Source: Acanthococcus lagerstroemiae (Eukaryota > Arthropoda > Insecta > Hemiptera > Eriococcidae). Taken from it: 64,000 nt of DNA. A program made the position numbers and the translations under genes. Positions 22,762-34,515 of the stretch are shown piece after piece (position 1 is the stretch's first letter; each line of letters begins with the position of its first letter). The notes under the pieces were generated by a model, which was given only the letters and a program-made list of their open reading frames with translations, made no database searches and was not told the origin of the DNA. The stretch lies in the NCBI GenBank assembly GCA_031841125.1, contig CM063110.1:21819626-21883625 (forward strand). Reading direction: 5' to 3'.

Positions 22762-23838
22762 AAGAAGGAAGAAGGATTTTGAGTTTTCCAACTATTACAA
22801 GATGTTAAGGTTAATGAGTGAAAGAATTTCTGTTGAGGGGTTTTTCGGGGCGAGGGGGGGGGGATTGTCCGATTAATCAATACCTGATACCTATTTTAGG
22901 AGAAAATCTTCATTTTTCGATCATCCAGCGAGACAGTTACCATGCTCTGTAACATTTCTAAGAATTGGCTGTAGCTATTCGAGATTGCCGTTCCCCAATG
23001 GGGTCACTTGGCGATATTTTCACGTATGGAGGGGGAGGGGTCGACGGGAATTCATGTATTCAACAGCAAATAAAGTTTACTTGAAGTGTTGAAGATGAAA
23101 ACCATTTGCACTGTGGCGGTCTCATCGATCGCTGTGGGGACTTTGGTCAAAGAGGCAGAATGAAGAGCAAGCAACCAACTGGACAGTTTTCGAGTCCGTC
23201 AGGGTCGCGCTAATAATTAATCGCAGTCGCAGTGTTCCTGTAATGTGCAACAGGTAACAGACGAATCCATTTTTCGCCGTCTATTTCGCGGCTGTGAAAC
23301 GGGGGGAAAACGCGGCAGCTTAATTTTTAAATATGCCGTCGCATCAGCCAGCGTGTAACTCGATGGAAATTTTATGGTAGGCTTAATGAAAAACTCGTAG
23401 CCCGATCTCTTTCGCTGGGAAAGGGGAAAATTGAGGCAGAATAATAATAACTGGAGTCTTTAAGTTTTGGTCGACGTGCGAAAGAGGGAAACGGCTTTCA
23501 CTCAAGCGTTTGCACAGTCTGAATTATAATATTTAATCAACAGCACAGAATGAAGTCCGTCTCGCAGAAGGAAAGAGGCAGCTATAGACGCAGAGGAAAG
23601 TTTCTGCATATTGGTGAGCTCGTGAGGGCTTGACGCTTGGATCCAGTTACATTTGGGATGAATGGCTTCGGTATGTTCATATATGTTTTGAAGCTCGAGG
23701 TTCTTGGGGATGTTCTCTTTTCTGATTTCACTCTCAACACGAGCCCTGGAATCCGCTTTTTCGAGCATTACTTCAGAGATGTCGGGGAGGCTGTGAGGGA
23801 TGTCTTAGCTCTCCTCTCGTCTTGCCGAAAAATCGGCC
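22762..23838. other. Unassigned DNA
   Basis: No feature recognised. G-runs occur at 22852-22863 and 23031. The 23502-23768 and 23637-24029 open frames overlap on opposite strands and carry no motif. Confidence 0.3.
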
Positions 23839-23839
23839 T

Positions 23840-23935
23840 AGGTCGAAATGTAGCGAGTTGCTACGTGGGCTCGAACCCGGAACCTCCGGATTCTGACACC
23901 AACGCGCTATCCACTCGGCCAACCAGACCCCAGTT
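23840..23935 (-). repeat. tRNA-derived SINE head, minus strand
   Basis: On the minus strand a polymerase III A box (GGTTGGCCGAGTGG, 23911-23924) and B box (CCGGGTTCGAGCC, 23868-23880) sit at the correct spacing. The anticodon-side and TΨC stems do not close properly and the acceptor ends do not pair, so it is a SINE head or tRNA pseudogene rather than a working Ser/Leu-type tRNA gene. Confidence 0.6.
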
Positions 23936-24246
23936 CTTGGGGATATGGAGGGAACATAGAATGAAGGGGAAGCTTTTGTGTTGTGGCGGGTTTTCTCAAA
24001 CTCTTGACTGTTGGATCTACTTTACTTGAAACTGTGTGTAGCTTGTAGCGAGAAGAGGGGGCATCCATTCAAGAAGAAGTCTTGTGTTTCGAAAGTTTTC
24101 AAGAGCGTGACTCTTGGATCCAGTTTCGTTAGGTCGGGATGGCCTAAACAAGGTGAACAGGCGTGGTTGGAAGGGTGAACAAAACCATCCGGGCCCGACT
24201 GATAAAGGGGGTGATGGGCCGACAACAAAAATCAATGTAGCCTTGC

Positions 24247-24990
24247 CACCTAATAGATAGAAAATGAGGATACGAATGCAGTTATAAGATCATTGGTCTT
24301 GTGGAAGTTCGTTGGTCTTATGATGATGTTATTAACCTTGAGTTTTTCTTTTAGGCTCGGTGACATGTAGAGTTGAATTTTTGTTGTTGTCATTGGTTGA
24401 TTTGAGTGAGATTTTATGAGCGTAGAGCTTTCTGTTATGGTGTCTATGACTTTCAACTTTCTATGCTCGCACCCTGTAGGCCTGGAGTAGAGTGTCTGGT
24501 TCAGTGACCTGTGTCCTTGAGTGTTTGGGTTCATTGACCTATGTCATTGAATTCTATGCTGTGATTGGTTGAGGTACTGATGTTAATTTTCACAGGATTG
24601 GACTTGGGTATGTGGTGCAGTGACCCATATTCTCAGATCAAGCGATGGCATACCTCCACGCTTTGGAAAGTCTGTTTCAATGGAACTGGAAGATTGCATC
24701 GTAAATTTGCCTCAAAGTAATCCATAATACTTGTAGAAAAATATCGTGAAGAAGAGACGGCTAAAAGTATTCTTATGGCTAACTGCTCTCTGAATTTGTG
24801 TCAGTGGAACTCGCTGGGTTTTCAGCTGTAAGTAATTCAATACGTGATCGCGGATTCAAATAGCGTATATTCGCTGCAAACCAGCGTACATACTCGATTT
24901 TGAATCACTGATCATGTGCTCGATATTCTAATAGCTGAAAAACCCGTGAATTTCTCTCGATTCAAATTTAGAGAGCGATATTCTGTCCAC
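24247..24990. other. Unassigned DNA with short local repeats
   Basis: GTCTGGTTCAGTGACCTGTG…TTGAGTGTTTGGGTTCATTGACCTATGTC… and GGTGCAGTGACCCATATTC suggest a decayed ~50-60-bp tandem array at 24480-24640. No gene. Confidence 0.35.
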
Positions 24991-25395
24991 CTCGTATTCT
25001 GGCGACCGGGGTTTGATTCCAATGCCGGGAAGCTAGTGAACTACTGAAAAGGTTTTGGCTCATTCCGCGTCCCCGTAACGTCCTAGCGAATAGAGCGACC
25101 CTAGTACCAAACGAACTGGATAATAACGTACTCTACAGTCTCTCGGTCAGTTCTCAATAACAATTCATTATATTTGCAGAACACGTTACCACCAACCAGT
25201 ATCTGAAGGAATTTGCTCAACATAGTGAGCCATGGCTAATGGTTCATGTACCCACATGTTTTCGAAAATAGTCAAGGAAATACTCTAAAAGCATAAACCG
25301 TAGGGAAAACGGCGGTAAACTACCCCGACAACCCTTGTGGCGTGACCGCTTTAGTCTTCGACATCCTAATAGGAATATGGCACTGAAAAAGTACT
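24990..25395 (+). repeat. tRNA-derived SINE, copy 1
   Basis: The B box GGTTTGATTCC (25010-25020) follows a degraded A-box region. The body contains TCCTAGCGAATAGAGCGAC, GGATAATAACGTACTCT and CGTTACCACCA, which match in order the body of the SINE at 50341-50880 (TCCTAGCGAACACAGCGAC, GATAACGCACTCT, CGTTACCACCA). It ends near GGCACTGAAAAAG, as the other ends near GACACTGAAAAAA. Two dispersed copies with a shared tail identify a SINE family. Confidence 0.65.
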
Positions 25396-27280
25396 CTAAA
25401 TCCACTTGTACGCTTATGGGAAAGACAGAGACGGGAATACAGACTAGTGAAAATACGTATTTTGGTCCTCTGGGGACAGAAGTATCTTAGCGGACCCTAA
25501 AAAACATTCAAAAGGTGTGAGGTCATTAACCACGGCCACTGAAACCGGTGAGCTGATTCCCGACAACGGTTGACCTGCAGGGTGGCGATGCACCGCATAC
25601 CATCTTCGGTTCAATTATGTTCAGGCAGAGTTAAGAGGACATCTGGTGGAGATGTATAAATTCGGAGCAACCAATTGATCAAAAAGTAATCGATACATAC
25701 TATACTCTTAATCTAAGTACGTAATCGATTGATTGCAAATACTCATTTCCAAAAAAATGAGCTTTTCTAACGCTCGTCGGTTGCAGTTTTTCTTGGCGCG
25801 CGAGCTCCTTGATAGCGAAACGAAAAACAAGTACTAAAGTTTACATTCGCATGTAGTGTTTGAATTAATCGTCGGTGATAATTATGTATGTATATAACTT
25901 TTCAAACAAATTAAAAAGCGAATGAAAACCAAACAAAATCTGCCAGTAGACGTGAAAAGGGTTGTAGAATGATTGAGCGGGTCGTGATGTAGAATGTGTG
26001 TAACAAAAGCATATAAATGCATGTACTCACGTTTACATATTATGAGCAGAGAGACATAAACACACGCAGAAGGCAGTAGGTGAAAAAATGAGGAAAAAAA
26101 ACCGTAGGGTGCGATCCTCTACCTTTGTATACCTGCGCTTTAGGTGCTCGAAGTACGCGAGGTGGTCGTGTGTGCAATTGTTTACACCGAGCTATCTGTC
26201 AACTTGAATGACGAGCACGTGTTCCAACAATAATTTTTCGGTTTGATGTGCAAGTCAACTCGATGTGAGCCCGGTTATTTTACATATAGGTGCCTCATTT
26301 GACATATTGTACAGTGAATGATAGAATGAATGTATGACCAAGAAAGAAGCAACCAAACGAAAGGCAAATGAAGGGTAATAAGAATAATTAAGCGAATGGA
26401 TTTGGTTGTGCAGGTACAAAAAAATGAAGCTATACCCGTATACGTATACATAACATTAAGTCCAAAAGAATGATTTATGAACAATGAAAGGAATGCACTC
26501 TCGATCTCAAAAACAAACGAATCGGTAAAATGCCACAAGCAGTTAACTATCAGGGACATATCAGTGATGAGAAAGCTATCTCCTTAAAAACAATTAAAAG
26601 TAGGTATCCTCAAAATAAATGTCGACAAACAAAATCCGTAATTTTTTCGGAACAACGTTGTCATTCAATTTGATACAAAACTCGATACTAAGGCTGCTAA
26701 AGTGCTAATACCCCTTAGACCAAATTGCGGACTTAAATTCACTTATATTGATTGATAATATAATGCTGAATAAAGAATAGGCTTACATCATGGTGTAACA
26801 AACTACAGAGGAGAAAAATGGGAAAATGACTGAAATAAATCAGGAAACAAAAATTACAATTACAGATTTACATAGTGCCTTTTCGTGGGATCAGTTTTCG
26901 GTTATCACGTTAGTAAAAATCTCATTTTTCAACGGACTTTTCGATTACCCCGTATATGACAGAAATCATTCAGATGGCGTAGTTACTTCTTCTATTTTAT
27001 TTTTTCTCAATTTTTCTACTTTCTCATAAATTTTTTCATTCATTAAAAAAAAATTTTTTTTTACCCACAAATTAAAAATTTTGTCGTCCTAAATTCTGCC
27101 GCTCTAGACAGCTGCCTAGGTTGCCTAACGGTAAAAACGCCTCTGCACCTGATACTAGGATATATATGGAGCGTATAATCCAAAATGTCCATAAAAACTT
27201 CAAAAAAGTTGGAGGCTTTTGAGATACGGCAGATTTTTGAACTGACTTATTGCAGTCAAAATGGCAGATTAATTATACAT
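25396..27280. other. Unassigned AT-rich DNA
   Basis: No gene, RNA or element ends recognised. The 26275-26559 (-) open frame is hydrophobic by composition but shows no family motif. Confidence 0.3.
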
Positions 27281-27428
27281 TAAAGTCTGGTCCAGTTAAA
27301 AAACATAATTTTCTCACGGCGCTGATAACGTGTTCTTGAACTCGTCCTTCCCCTCCAACTTCACAATGCCCATTATCGATGTGTATTACGGGTAGCAAAT
27401 TATGTTTCTTAATCAGACCAGACTTTAG
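27281..27428 (-). mobile_element. TA-flanked MITE (Tc1/mariner type), copy 1
   Basis: The ends are inverted: TAAAGTCTGGTCCAGTTAA and the inverse of TAAAGTCTGGTCTGATTAA, continuing into AAACATAAT. A TA dinucleotide flanks each end, as expected for Tc1/mariner target duplication. The interior (…GTTCTTGAACTCGTCCTTCC…) is the reverse complement of that in 30209-30359. 148 bp, non-coding. Confidence 0.85.
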
Positions 27429-29044
27429 GGTGTCCCTTATTTTACAAGTTTCCGCCAATCGATTGAGTGCGCACTGAAGTTTTTTCCAATGGACCTACAA
27501 ATTCGCCATAAAAAATTTGAGCTCGCTCCGAGGTCGTTAACCCGTGGCTCATTTACCTTGAAGTTTTGTGTAGTACTGAGATTTTGCAAAAAACCGCAAA
27601 TATCTTGGAACATATCGTGGGACTGTTGGTCTGACTCTAGTGATAAAAATTTTTTAATGATGACGAAAAGGTTATCAGTCTTCCGACCGGTTTGATACAG
27701 CTCTCTATGTCTCCCTGTCTTTTACCAACTTTTTTTTTGCCAATTCAACTGATCTGCTAGTACTCGTCCGTGAGTAGTAAGGGTCTAGTCTTATGATTTG
27801 ATAGACCTGGTATGTGACAGGTTCTGCTTCTCGGCGCATAGCCTTATACGGGGGTATATTTTAGTTACCCAGCTCTTTTATGGTGGAAAAAATCAGCTAA
27901 AATATTTGGGTGCGGCAAAAAAACGTCAGAATTGACTGCTTATGTCACTGTACGGACGCTGTGCTGCAATGAAGATGGAGAAAATCCGCTGTGGAAACGA
28001 AAATGTAGTCAGGAATGAAAGAGTGAATGAGGGACAGAAAGGGGCAGGTGTGTGGAAGAGGAAAGAAGAAAAGCGTGTTGAGCTGGCTAAGCTAGCGGGA
28101 GGGTGCTGCGCGGAAAAAGAGGCAGAACAGAGTAAAACAGAACAGAAAAGAATACCCGTTGATGTAACTAGAGGACGTGTATCGAAACGGAGAGAAGAAA
28201 ATGGAAATAATAATGAGAAGAAATATAAGGAAAATTAGGATGAAAGTTAACGGTTTACAAAATGTTCCGTAAAAATAAAATCGTATTCCGGCTAGAAACG
28301 ATTTTTATCTGCGGGGTTAACAACAAGTATTGCATTTAAACGCCTCATTGTTGCCGATCACCCTCGAAATTTCTTTTCGCACCCGGAGAGGGAGCCGGGG
28401 GAAAATCGGGTAGTATATAACGACTACCAGTTTACTAAAAATACTATTTCTGTCTCTTTCTCGTTACCTTTTTCTGTCTCTCGTTTTCTCGCACGTTTGT
28501 ACATAAACACTATTTTTTCTCATTTCTTTTTTTTTCCCCCTTTCTTTAACACCGTGTACGTGTGTGCTTTTCTTTTTCGCGTATACACGTAGAGGTGTCA
28601 TGAAAGTTGTGGTGGTAGTTGTCAAGCTCGTCGTTGAAATGTCTTTTCGGAACACGGGAGTTGTGCTGTAAAAACCATTTATTAAATTACCTATAGCTAT
28701 TAGCCGAGTGCTGAACTCCGTGTTTTGGGACTTAGTAGTAACCTTAATCGATTCGGTATTGAAAGTACGCTTGAACGCGACTTTCCTCTAAATGTACACG
28801 ATTATTATGTGTGTATAGATATAGCCAGTTCGCGCCGGTAGCGGGTATGCTTCGAATTTTAATTTCACGAAAATTATGGCGACGAACTGATGGGAAGCGG
28901 TGATGCTTCGGTTTACTTCCATGGGTGACATTGCATTGAAAGCGCGCGTGTAGTGGTTAGCGTGTAATTCTCCGTTTGAATGATGAAAACTGGGAATGGG
29001 GGAGTTGCTGGAATCGAGCATTTTGTTACTAAACGTTTGAAAAG
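27429..29044. other. Unassigned DNA with purine-rich patch
   Basis: The open frame at 27942-28238 is Lys/Glu-rich because the DNA is purine-rich at 27960-28235. The opposite bias (T/C-rich) follows at 28440-28560. Neither translation has a motif. No gene called. Confidence 0.3.
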
Positions 29045-29200
29045 TCGCTCTGGGGTAGAGTGGCCACCTCGCATCCTTGAAATCCCGGTTCATTCCTAGT
29101 ACTGGACGGTTTGTGGACCGGTCTGCACATGTATGGGAAAAAGGCTCCCTCGAAGACCTATAACGACCAGATATCGTCTAGTCTTCGACCCATATTTTTG
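29045..29200 (+). repeat. tRNA-derived SINE head
   Basis: The A-box-like sequence CTGGGGTAGAGTGG (29051-29064) and the B box GGTTCATTCC (29089-29098) have normal spacing. The linker CCACCTCGCATCCTTGAAATC resembles the CCACCTCGTATTCTGG linker of the SINE at 24990. The body downstream may extend to about 29460, but no second copy fixes its end. Confidence 0.55.
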
Positions 29201-30208
29201 ATTACAGAATGACTAAATGAGATTAAAATGAAAGCGACTAAAAAACGAGGGTAACTAAATCTTAGACCATAGAGCAGGAAACACTTTAACCTCAAACAAG
29301 CAGCTAGCTGTTGGAAGAGGGTCGGTTCTGGACTGAAAAATTACTAGCCTATCTCTTATTAGCGGTCCTTCGAAAAAATATCAGGAAAAAGACCTATTGG
29401 TAATCGTGTTTAAGGTCTTTTGTTCCGGTATATTAGAGCTGATAGAGGAAAGGTAATTGGGATAACACTACACATACACCAACAGTATATGGTAGGTTCA
29501 AAAGGCTTCAGACTGCGAAGCTGCAGGCTCCGCAACATCCGCACTTTGACCATCTGGTCGAAGATTTCATTCTGAAAAGAAATTGATCAACAGATAGAAG
29601 ACCAACCCTCCTAGCCGACTCTAAAAACATCAAATGATTAGGAAACAATTATCCACTTCTATGGGAATGAAAACAACGTAATATTTACGCGAGCAGGACT
29701 GATTAGTCTGAATAATGTTACACAAGACATCGGTACAAACATAAGGTGCACTTCAACGTACTGATTTACTGATAACGTCTTTATATGCTACATATTACAA
29801 CTCGTTTGGTTTTCGCTACTACTAGTAACTGACGACAGAAAACGTTCTTCTATATTACTTAATTCAACCAATTCAGGTGGCATCTTAGGATGAAGAAATC
29901 GTAACTCTTTATGCGCTGAAAACTCAGCATTGACATAAGAACGATAGAAAGTCGCTTGATAACAGTCATACTTAATGATGAAATAATCAAAACAATGTAA
30001 TTGAATGTTAACGGCTTTGATGACCCTAATTAAAACGTTCACAAAAAATGCCCGATCAACGCAGAGCAACAGAACATGCCGCTTATTCCAAAACCCACAA
30101 AGATAATGAGAATTCCTTTTCCGTATTATTCCGTTTAATGCGTTCAGAATTCATGTTCTGTTTAATGTGTTCTATGCGATAATCAAACAGACCACTAAAC
30201 ATAAACAC
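29201..30208. other. Unassigned DNA with weak Helitron-like trace
   Basis: The only hint is on the minus strand within 29788-30069, where the translation contains MPPELVELSNIEERFLS. This recalls the P-P-E-L-x-x-L-x-x-x-E-E-R-L-I-S segment ahead of the helicase-like domain of animal Helitrons. The sequence that should follow is absent, so the call is weak. Confidence 0.25.
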
Positions 30209-30359
30209 TAAAGTCTGGTCCAGTTAGGAAACATAACTGGCTACCCGCAATACACACCGATATAATATGGGTATTTTGAAGTTGGATGGGAAGGACGAGT
30301 TCAAGAACATGGCATCAGCGCTGTGAAAAAATTATGTTTCTTAACTGGACCAGACTTTA
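30209..30359 (+). mobile_element. TA-flanked MITE (Tc1/mariner type), copy 2
   Basis: The ends TAAAGTCTGGTCCAGTTA and TAACTGGACCAGACTTTA are near-perfect inverses and are bounded by TA. The inside is the inverse of copy 1 at 27281-27428. 151 bp. It lies about 2.8 kb from copy 1 in the opposite orientation. Confidence 0.85.
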
Positions 30360-31056
30360 GGTAATGCTGACGCCTCCTAGCCGACCTAAAAAACATAAAA
30401 TGATTAGCGAACAATTATCATGCATCGGCTACTATAGTCTGTTCCAAATAAGAGACTTCTTAACAGAAAGAGAGCATCACACTGAACGCGCTTTGTGTGT
30501 TTTGACGTATTCCCTCTCCTCAGTTTACGATCGCAAAAACACGGTGAAGCATTTAAATAGTTATTCCTAAAAGTAACTTCTGAGCACAGTATAATGAATA
30601 CGATAACAAGTGAATTTCCTTAAGCACATGCGTCAATGCGCTACAGTTGCCTTAGTGTGAACATTTTCCGTTTCCTTTCCCCTGTGCCGTCGAATCGTGC
30701 AGTGACATCATTTTGTTAAGGAGTCTCTTATTTGAAACAGACTATAGTAGGCAAATAAACACTAATGCTAAGGTGCCTTGCGCCCTCTCGCGGAGTCCGC
30801 GACAACTAGAGAAGAAGAAGAAGAAAAAAAGTGATTGCAATAGGCTCGGCTACTCGTAGCCAACCCTAAAAAGGGCTCTCCTGAATTCTGCGCATGCAGA
30901 ACAACTGAAAAACACGTATTTGTTAGAATTGTAAATTTTTGAAAATATTTCATATACTGCATGACGAATTGTAACGAGTCACTAAAACGAAAACGGTGCT
31001 GACGTATGCTTTTGGTTTCTTTTTGAATTTTTTTTTTTTGCTCTTTTCATTTACTA
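30360..31056. other. Unassigned DNA
   Basis: The words AAATAAGAGACTTC and TTTGAAACAGACTATAGTAGGC near 30440-30750 form a loose inverted pair: CTACTATAGTCTGTTCCAAATAAGAGAC at 30428 and its approximate inverse at 30722. This suggests a further ~320-bp foldback. No gene. Confidence 0.4.
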
Positions 31057-32001
31057 GGGCTATTCCAAAAGTCTTTGCATTCATTTTTTCTTCTTTGGAA
31101 CGGGTAACACTGGAGCGGTGAAATTTTTACCAGATGTTCACTAGGGTTGTAGCAGTACGCATGATTTTTTTTCGAAATGATCGGTCGGGTTGTTCTAGAG
31201 TTATCGCCGTATAACCATGAATTCGAGTACCACTGCACCATCTAAATGCGAGCAACGTGTGTGGTCGTGAAATTTTTACCGTTAGAAGGTGTTCCGGGCA
31301 GTGAAATTTATAAAAGATTATGCTCGATATACAGTGAAAACAATGTAATGTATATTCAAAACGTTTACAAGTGGATAGGACAGTTTAAAGCGGGATGAAT
31401 GAGCACGCATGACGAGGAGCGTAGTGGTTGGCTTACAGAGATGGACTGATGGAGTGAACGAGGAGACGATTGCGTGTGTGCATCAGCTGTTAGTCGAAGA
31501 TCGGCGCTACATTGTTACAGACATTCACCGAAAAATGGCAGACAAATTCCTAAATGACGTAGGTCTTACAACATTTTAACTGATGTTCTCCAGCTGAGAA
31601 AAGTGAGCGCTCTGTGGGTACCGCGCGAATTGACTGACGAGCATCGAACCTACAGACTGGGAGATGCGCTGGACTTTTTGACCCGCTCAGGAAGGTAATG
31701 ATTTTTTACACCAAATAGTCACCGGAGACGAGACTTGGATACATTTTTGGACACCATAAACGAAAAAAGCTTCTATTGTATGGAAAGAGCTCACATGCAT
31801 TTGGACAGCGCAGGCCGCAGGGGTACTCGAATTCATGGTTATACGGCGATAACTCGAGAACAACACGACCGATCACTTCGAAAAAAATCATGCGTACTGC
31901 TGTGCTACAACCCTAGTGAACATCTGGTAAAAATTTCACCGCTCCAGTGTTACTCATTCCGGAGAAAAAAATGTGTGCAAAGACTTTTGGCATGCCCCTT
32001 G
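31057..32001 (+). mobile_element. Decayed mariner-family transposon with ~185-bp inverted ends
   Basis: A TA flanks both ends (31055-31056 and 32002-32003). The left end (31057-31240) and right end (about 31817-32001) are inverted repeats of roughly 185 bp, sharing AACACTGGAGCGGTGAAATT and TTATCGCCGTATAACCATGA. Between them, broken plus-strand frames keep mariner landmarks. A DNA-binding part contains EIYKRL-like and VYKWIGQFKAG residues and HDEERSGWLTE, and the start of the catalytic domain reads HQIVTGDETWIHF (TGDETW at 31721-31738, holding the first catalytic Asp). The rest of the catalytic domain, with the second and third Asp, is missing and the right inverted arm follows directly. Stops and frameshifts interrupt every frame. 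It cannot make transposase. Confidence 0.85.
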
Positions 32002-32550
32002 TAGGTGATGGTTTTATTTTACAAACATTATTATACCACTTTATTAAATATTTGGTAGTGAACTACCTCAATGAATTCGGCATCAAGATACCAAAAAATG
32101 TAAAAAAGTGAAAAAACATCAATTCCCTCCCCCCCAAACAAAAAAAAATTATCGATTTGAATCGATTATAATCAGTAAGAAAAATTATAGATTCTTCCCA
32201 TCCCTAGCACAGGTAACAGGTACGAAGTACTGAGAGAAATGTGTCGAGATAACAGCATGGGTTTATAGGTTAGATAAGCGTGGTGACAGACCGTCAGACT
32301 GGATCGTACGTAGACAGTGCCACCAACCCTATCATTCTTTTTAGGAATTTTTATCCCAGTTGACCGGAAAATTGAGTTGATTCGCTTATAACACCTCACT
32401 CGACTTGTTGGAACTGGGGGAGGGTTGTTTGGGTTGCAAATTTTGTCAAAAAGAGCATTTCAGATTGTTAGCAATAAGATGACTAAATATGTGCTGTAGC
32501 GACCATTACCCCCCCCCCCCCACACACACACACAAAAAACTGAGACTTTC
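32002..32550. other. Unassigned DNA
   Basis: Nothing recognised. A C-run followed by a CA repeat occurs at 32509-32535. Confidence 0.3.
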
Positions 32551-32559
32551 TTTCGCTGG

Positions 32560-33700
32560 TGATACCGGATGGCGTCTGCCTTACAGTATTCGCTGGCTCG
32601 GCCTGTGGCACTATATGTATTCGTAGCAACGTCGGCAATGGACGAGTCGCAGACGCCTCATTAGGATGCAGGCCAGTCTCGTTTTAAAAAAGAAGACACG
32701 CGGACTGGACAGGCCGATGAAGCGGCGCGATATAAACGACAAGGCGACGCACACGACACGCCGCTCGTTTTCACTTCGTCGCGGAAATACGCGTTCGATA
32801 TAATATGTATAAGGTACCTTAATCGTATACGTGTGGCGGGAGGGGCGGGGGCTGGGAGAGATGAAACCGCGCGCGTTATCAAACGTGTCACTTTGTTCGT
32901 TCGTCGTACATTTAAACGCCGTGCCATTTGAATATCCTAGTCACCGGACATTTGTAGCACTGATTGGCTCGCAATTTTTCGAGACGACGCGACAACCTTT
33001 TTTTTTTTCGTCTTCTTTTTTTCCTCCGTCTTCTTTTTTTCCTCATTCGCGAGAGTGAATATTACGCTATACTATAACGCCACCACGTCTATGTCGCCGA
33101 ATCGGGAAGCAAAACAAGGAAGAGACCGAGAGAGGGGAAAAGGAAGAAGAAAGAAGAAGAAGAATAAAAAAAAAGACACGAACGACCACAGGGAACAACA
33201 ACCCTGCGGAGTGGTTGATGGCGGCGGCGACGGCAGCGTGTATAAAATGCGAACTTCAGACCAAAGTCACACAGTGCTAGTATATGTCAAGCTAATATGT
33301 CGAGAACCGTCGCCAAACGTCACAGTCTTGTCACTGCAGTCTTCTCGTAAACGAGAAAATAGCGTCGCAAGATCATATATGAAGCGAAAGGCACCTGCTC
33401 TTGCCTTTGCCCCGAAATTGTAATTCTAAAACGAACGGACATGTGACAACTGTTATCCGTTGCCGTACAGTTCGTTCGCTTCCAACGCTACCGCCGCCGC
33501 GCCGCGCCGCGTCGCACCGCGCTTATCTTGTACCGCGTATAAGGCTTCACGGTGACTGACAAGAGATTGCAACGTCTAAACGCACTTATTACTATACAGT
33601 ACTGTCTACTGTGTACGTATAGTTGGTTCGTAGAAACGTAATGTGTCGTATGCTGGAGTATTAAACGCTGTCACTCGAACGCCGTATCGTTCGTCTATTA
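32560..33700 (+). promoter_or_regulatory. CpG-rich island with TATA and Inr-like site
   Basis: CpG density is high across most of this stretch, broken by a T-rich and a purine-rich tract (32998-33170). TATAAAA lies at 33241-33247 and an initiator-like CACAGTG places the start near 33273, 32 bases downstream, the normal spacing for arthropod TATA promoters. No downstream coding exon is identified; the first ATG after the site opens only a 17-codon frame. Direction and function are inference. GCCGCC/GCGCCGCG repeats at 33490-33520 could be untranslated exon. Confidence 0.4.
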
Positions 33701-34410
33701 AATTACGACAGAATTGGGTGGAGGCGAACTAAGTCCAGGTCGACACGGGCGTCCACAGCGATCGTCCGCGATTTGACGGCGACGCACCGGAATAGCCGAC
33801 GCGATTGAGCAAAGTGAAGTCGTGCAGCCGCTCGCCCCGTTCGTGAGTTGGGGGAGCCATAAATGGCTCTCCAGATACCGCATCCCTGGCCCCGGAAACT
33901 AGTCTTTCGAGTATCGCATCAGTGACCAGAGGGACGCATTTCTTCTCTTCGCTTCGGGTTCGCGCTGTCCTGCCAGGGCCACTATGGATCCTACTGACCG
34001 AGGCAACGCTCACCCAGCATTAACCTAGAATTCGGGTGCACCACAGCCGGACGCGCTTCCTTCCTTCACCCCTCATCTCCTCGTCTTGGGGCGTGTGGCG
34101 ACGCAGGAAGGTGGTGACAGTGGGGTGACTCCTGCCGGGGTATCCGCAGCAACTGCATCACTCTACAATGGTACAGAGTCGTTGAGTTGAGTGAAGGCCG
34201 AGTTTTGTTTGTCGGCCCTCTGCCTCGACCTTTCAGCATCCTCTTCTTCAAGATCGTCGAGACGAAGGCCGACACCTGATTCCATCCGCTTCCACTCTTC
34301 AGCATTTCCGGAACCAAGGTGTCCGGCACGAGACAGTCGATCACGCTGTCGCTATTGATCGCTGTTACCGTTCCGCGTCTCTCCTGCTCCCAGGTGATGT
34401 AAATTTATGT
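33701..34410 (-). pseudogene. R1-like LINE ORF2 C-terminal fragment
   Basis: The minus-strand frame from about 34410 down to 34066 reads WEQERRGTVTAINSD, then PDTLVPEMLKSGSGWNQV and FVSTILKKR. This matches the extreme C-terminus seen in R1-clade LINE reverse transcriptases: Trp/Glu-rich start, 'P-x-x-L-V-x-x-M-L-x-S' and 'W-N-x-V-x-x-F-V-x-x-I-L'. An upstream stop closes it at about 34415, so the polymerase part is lost. The GC-rich stretch 33701-34065 may be its 3' untranslated region. The family is known; clade assignment from so short a piece is inference. Confidence 0.6.
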
Positions 34411-34515
34411 TATCTGTAGAGGATGTAGGATCGTTTAAACCTAGGGGAAGTTACGTCAGTACCAAAGGGAAAAGGCCCTGTCTAAATTTTGATCTATGAT
34501 AGGTATGAGCGGCCC

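Noticed and set aside
23840..23935. Functional tRNA gene, minus strand
   Set aside because: A and B boxes are present but the TΨC and acceptor stems do not pair; best explained as a SINE head.
29788..30069. Confident Helitron call
   Set aside because: Only one short segment resembles the family; the downstream motif and any Rep or helicase motif are absent, so it is only mentioned within an unassigned stretch.
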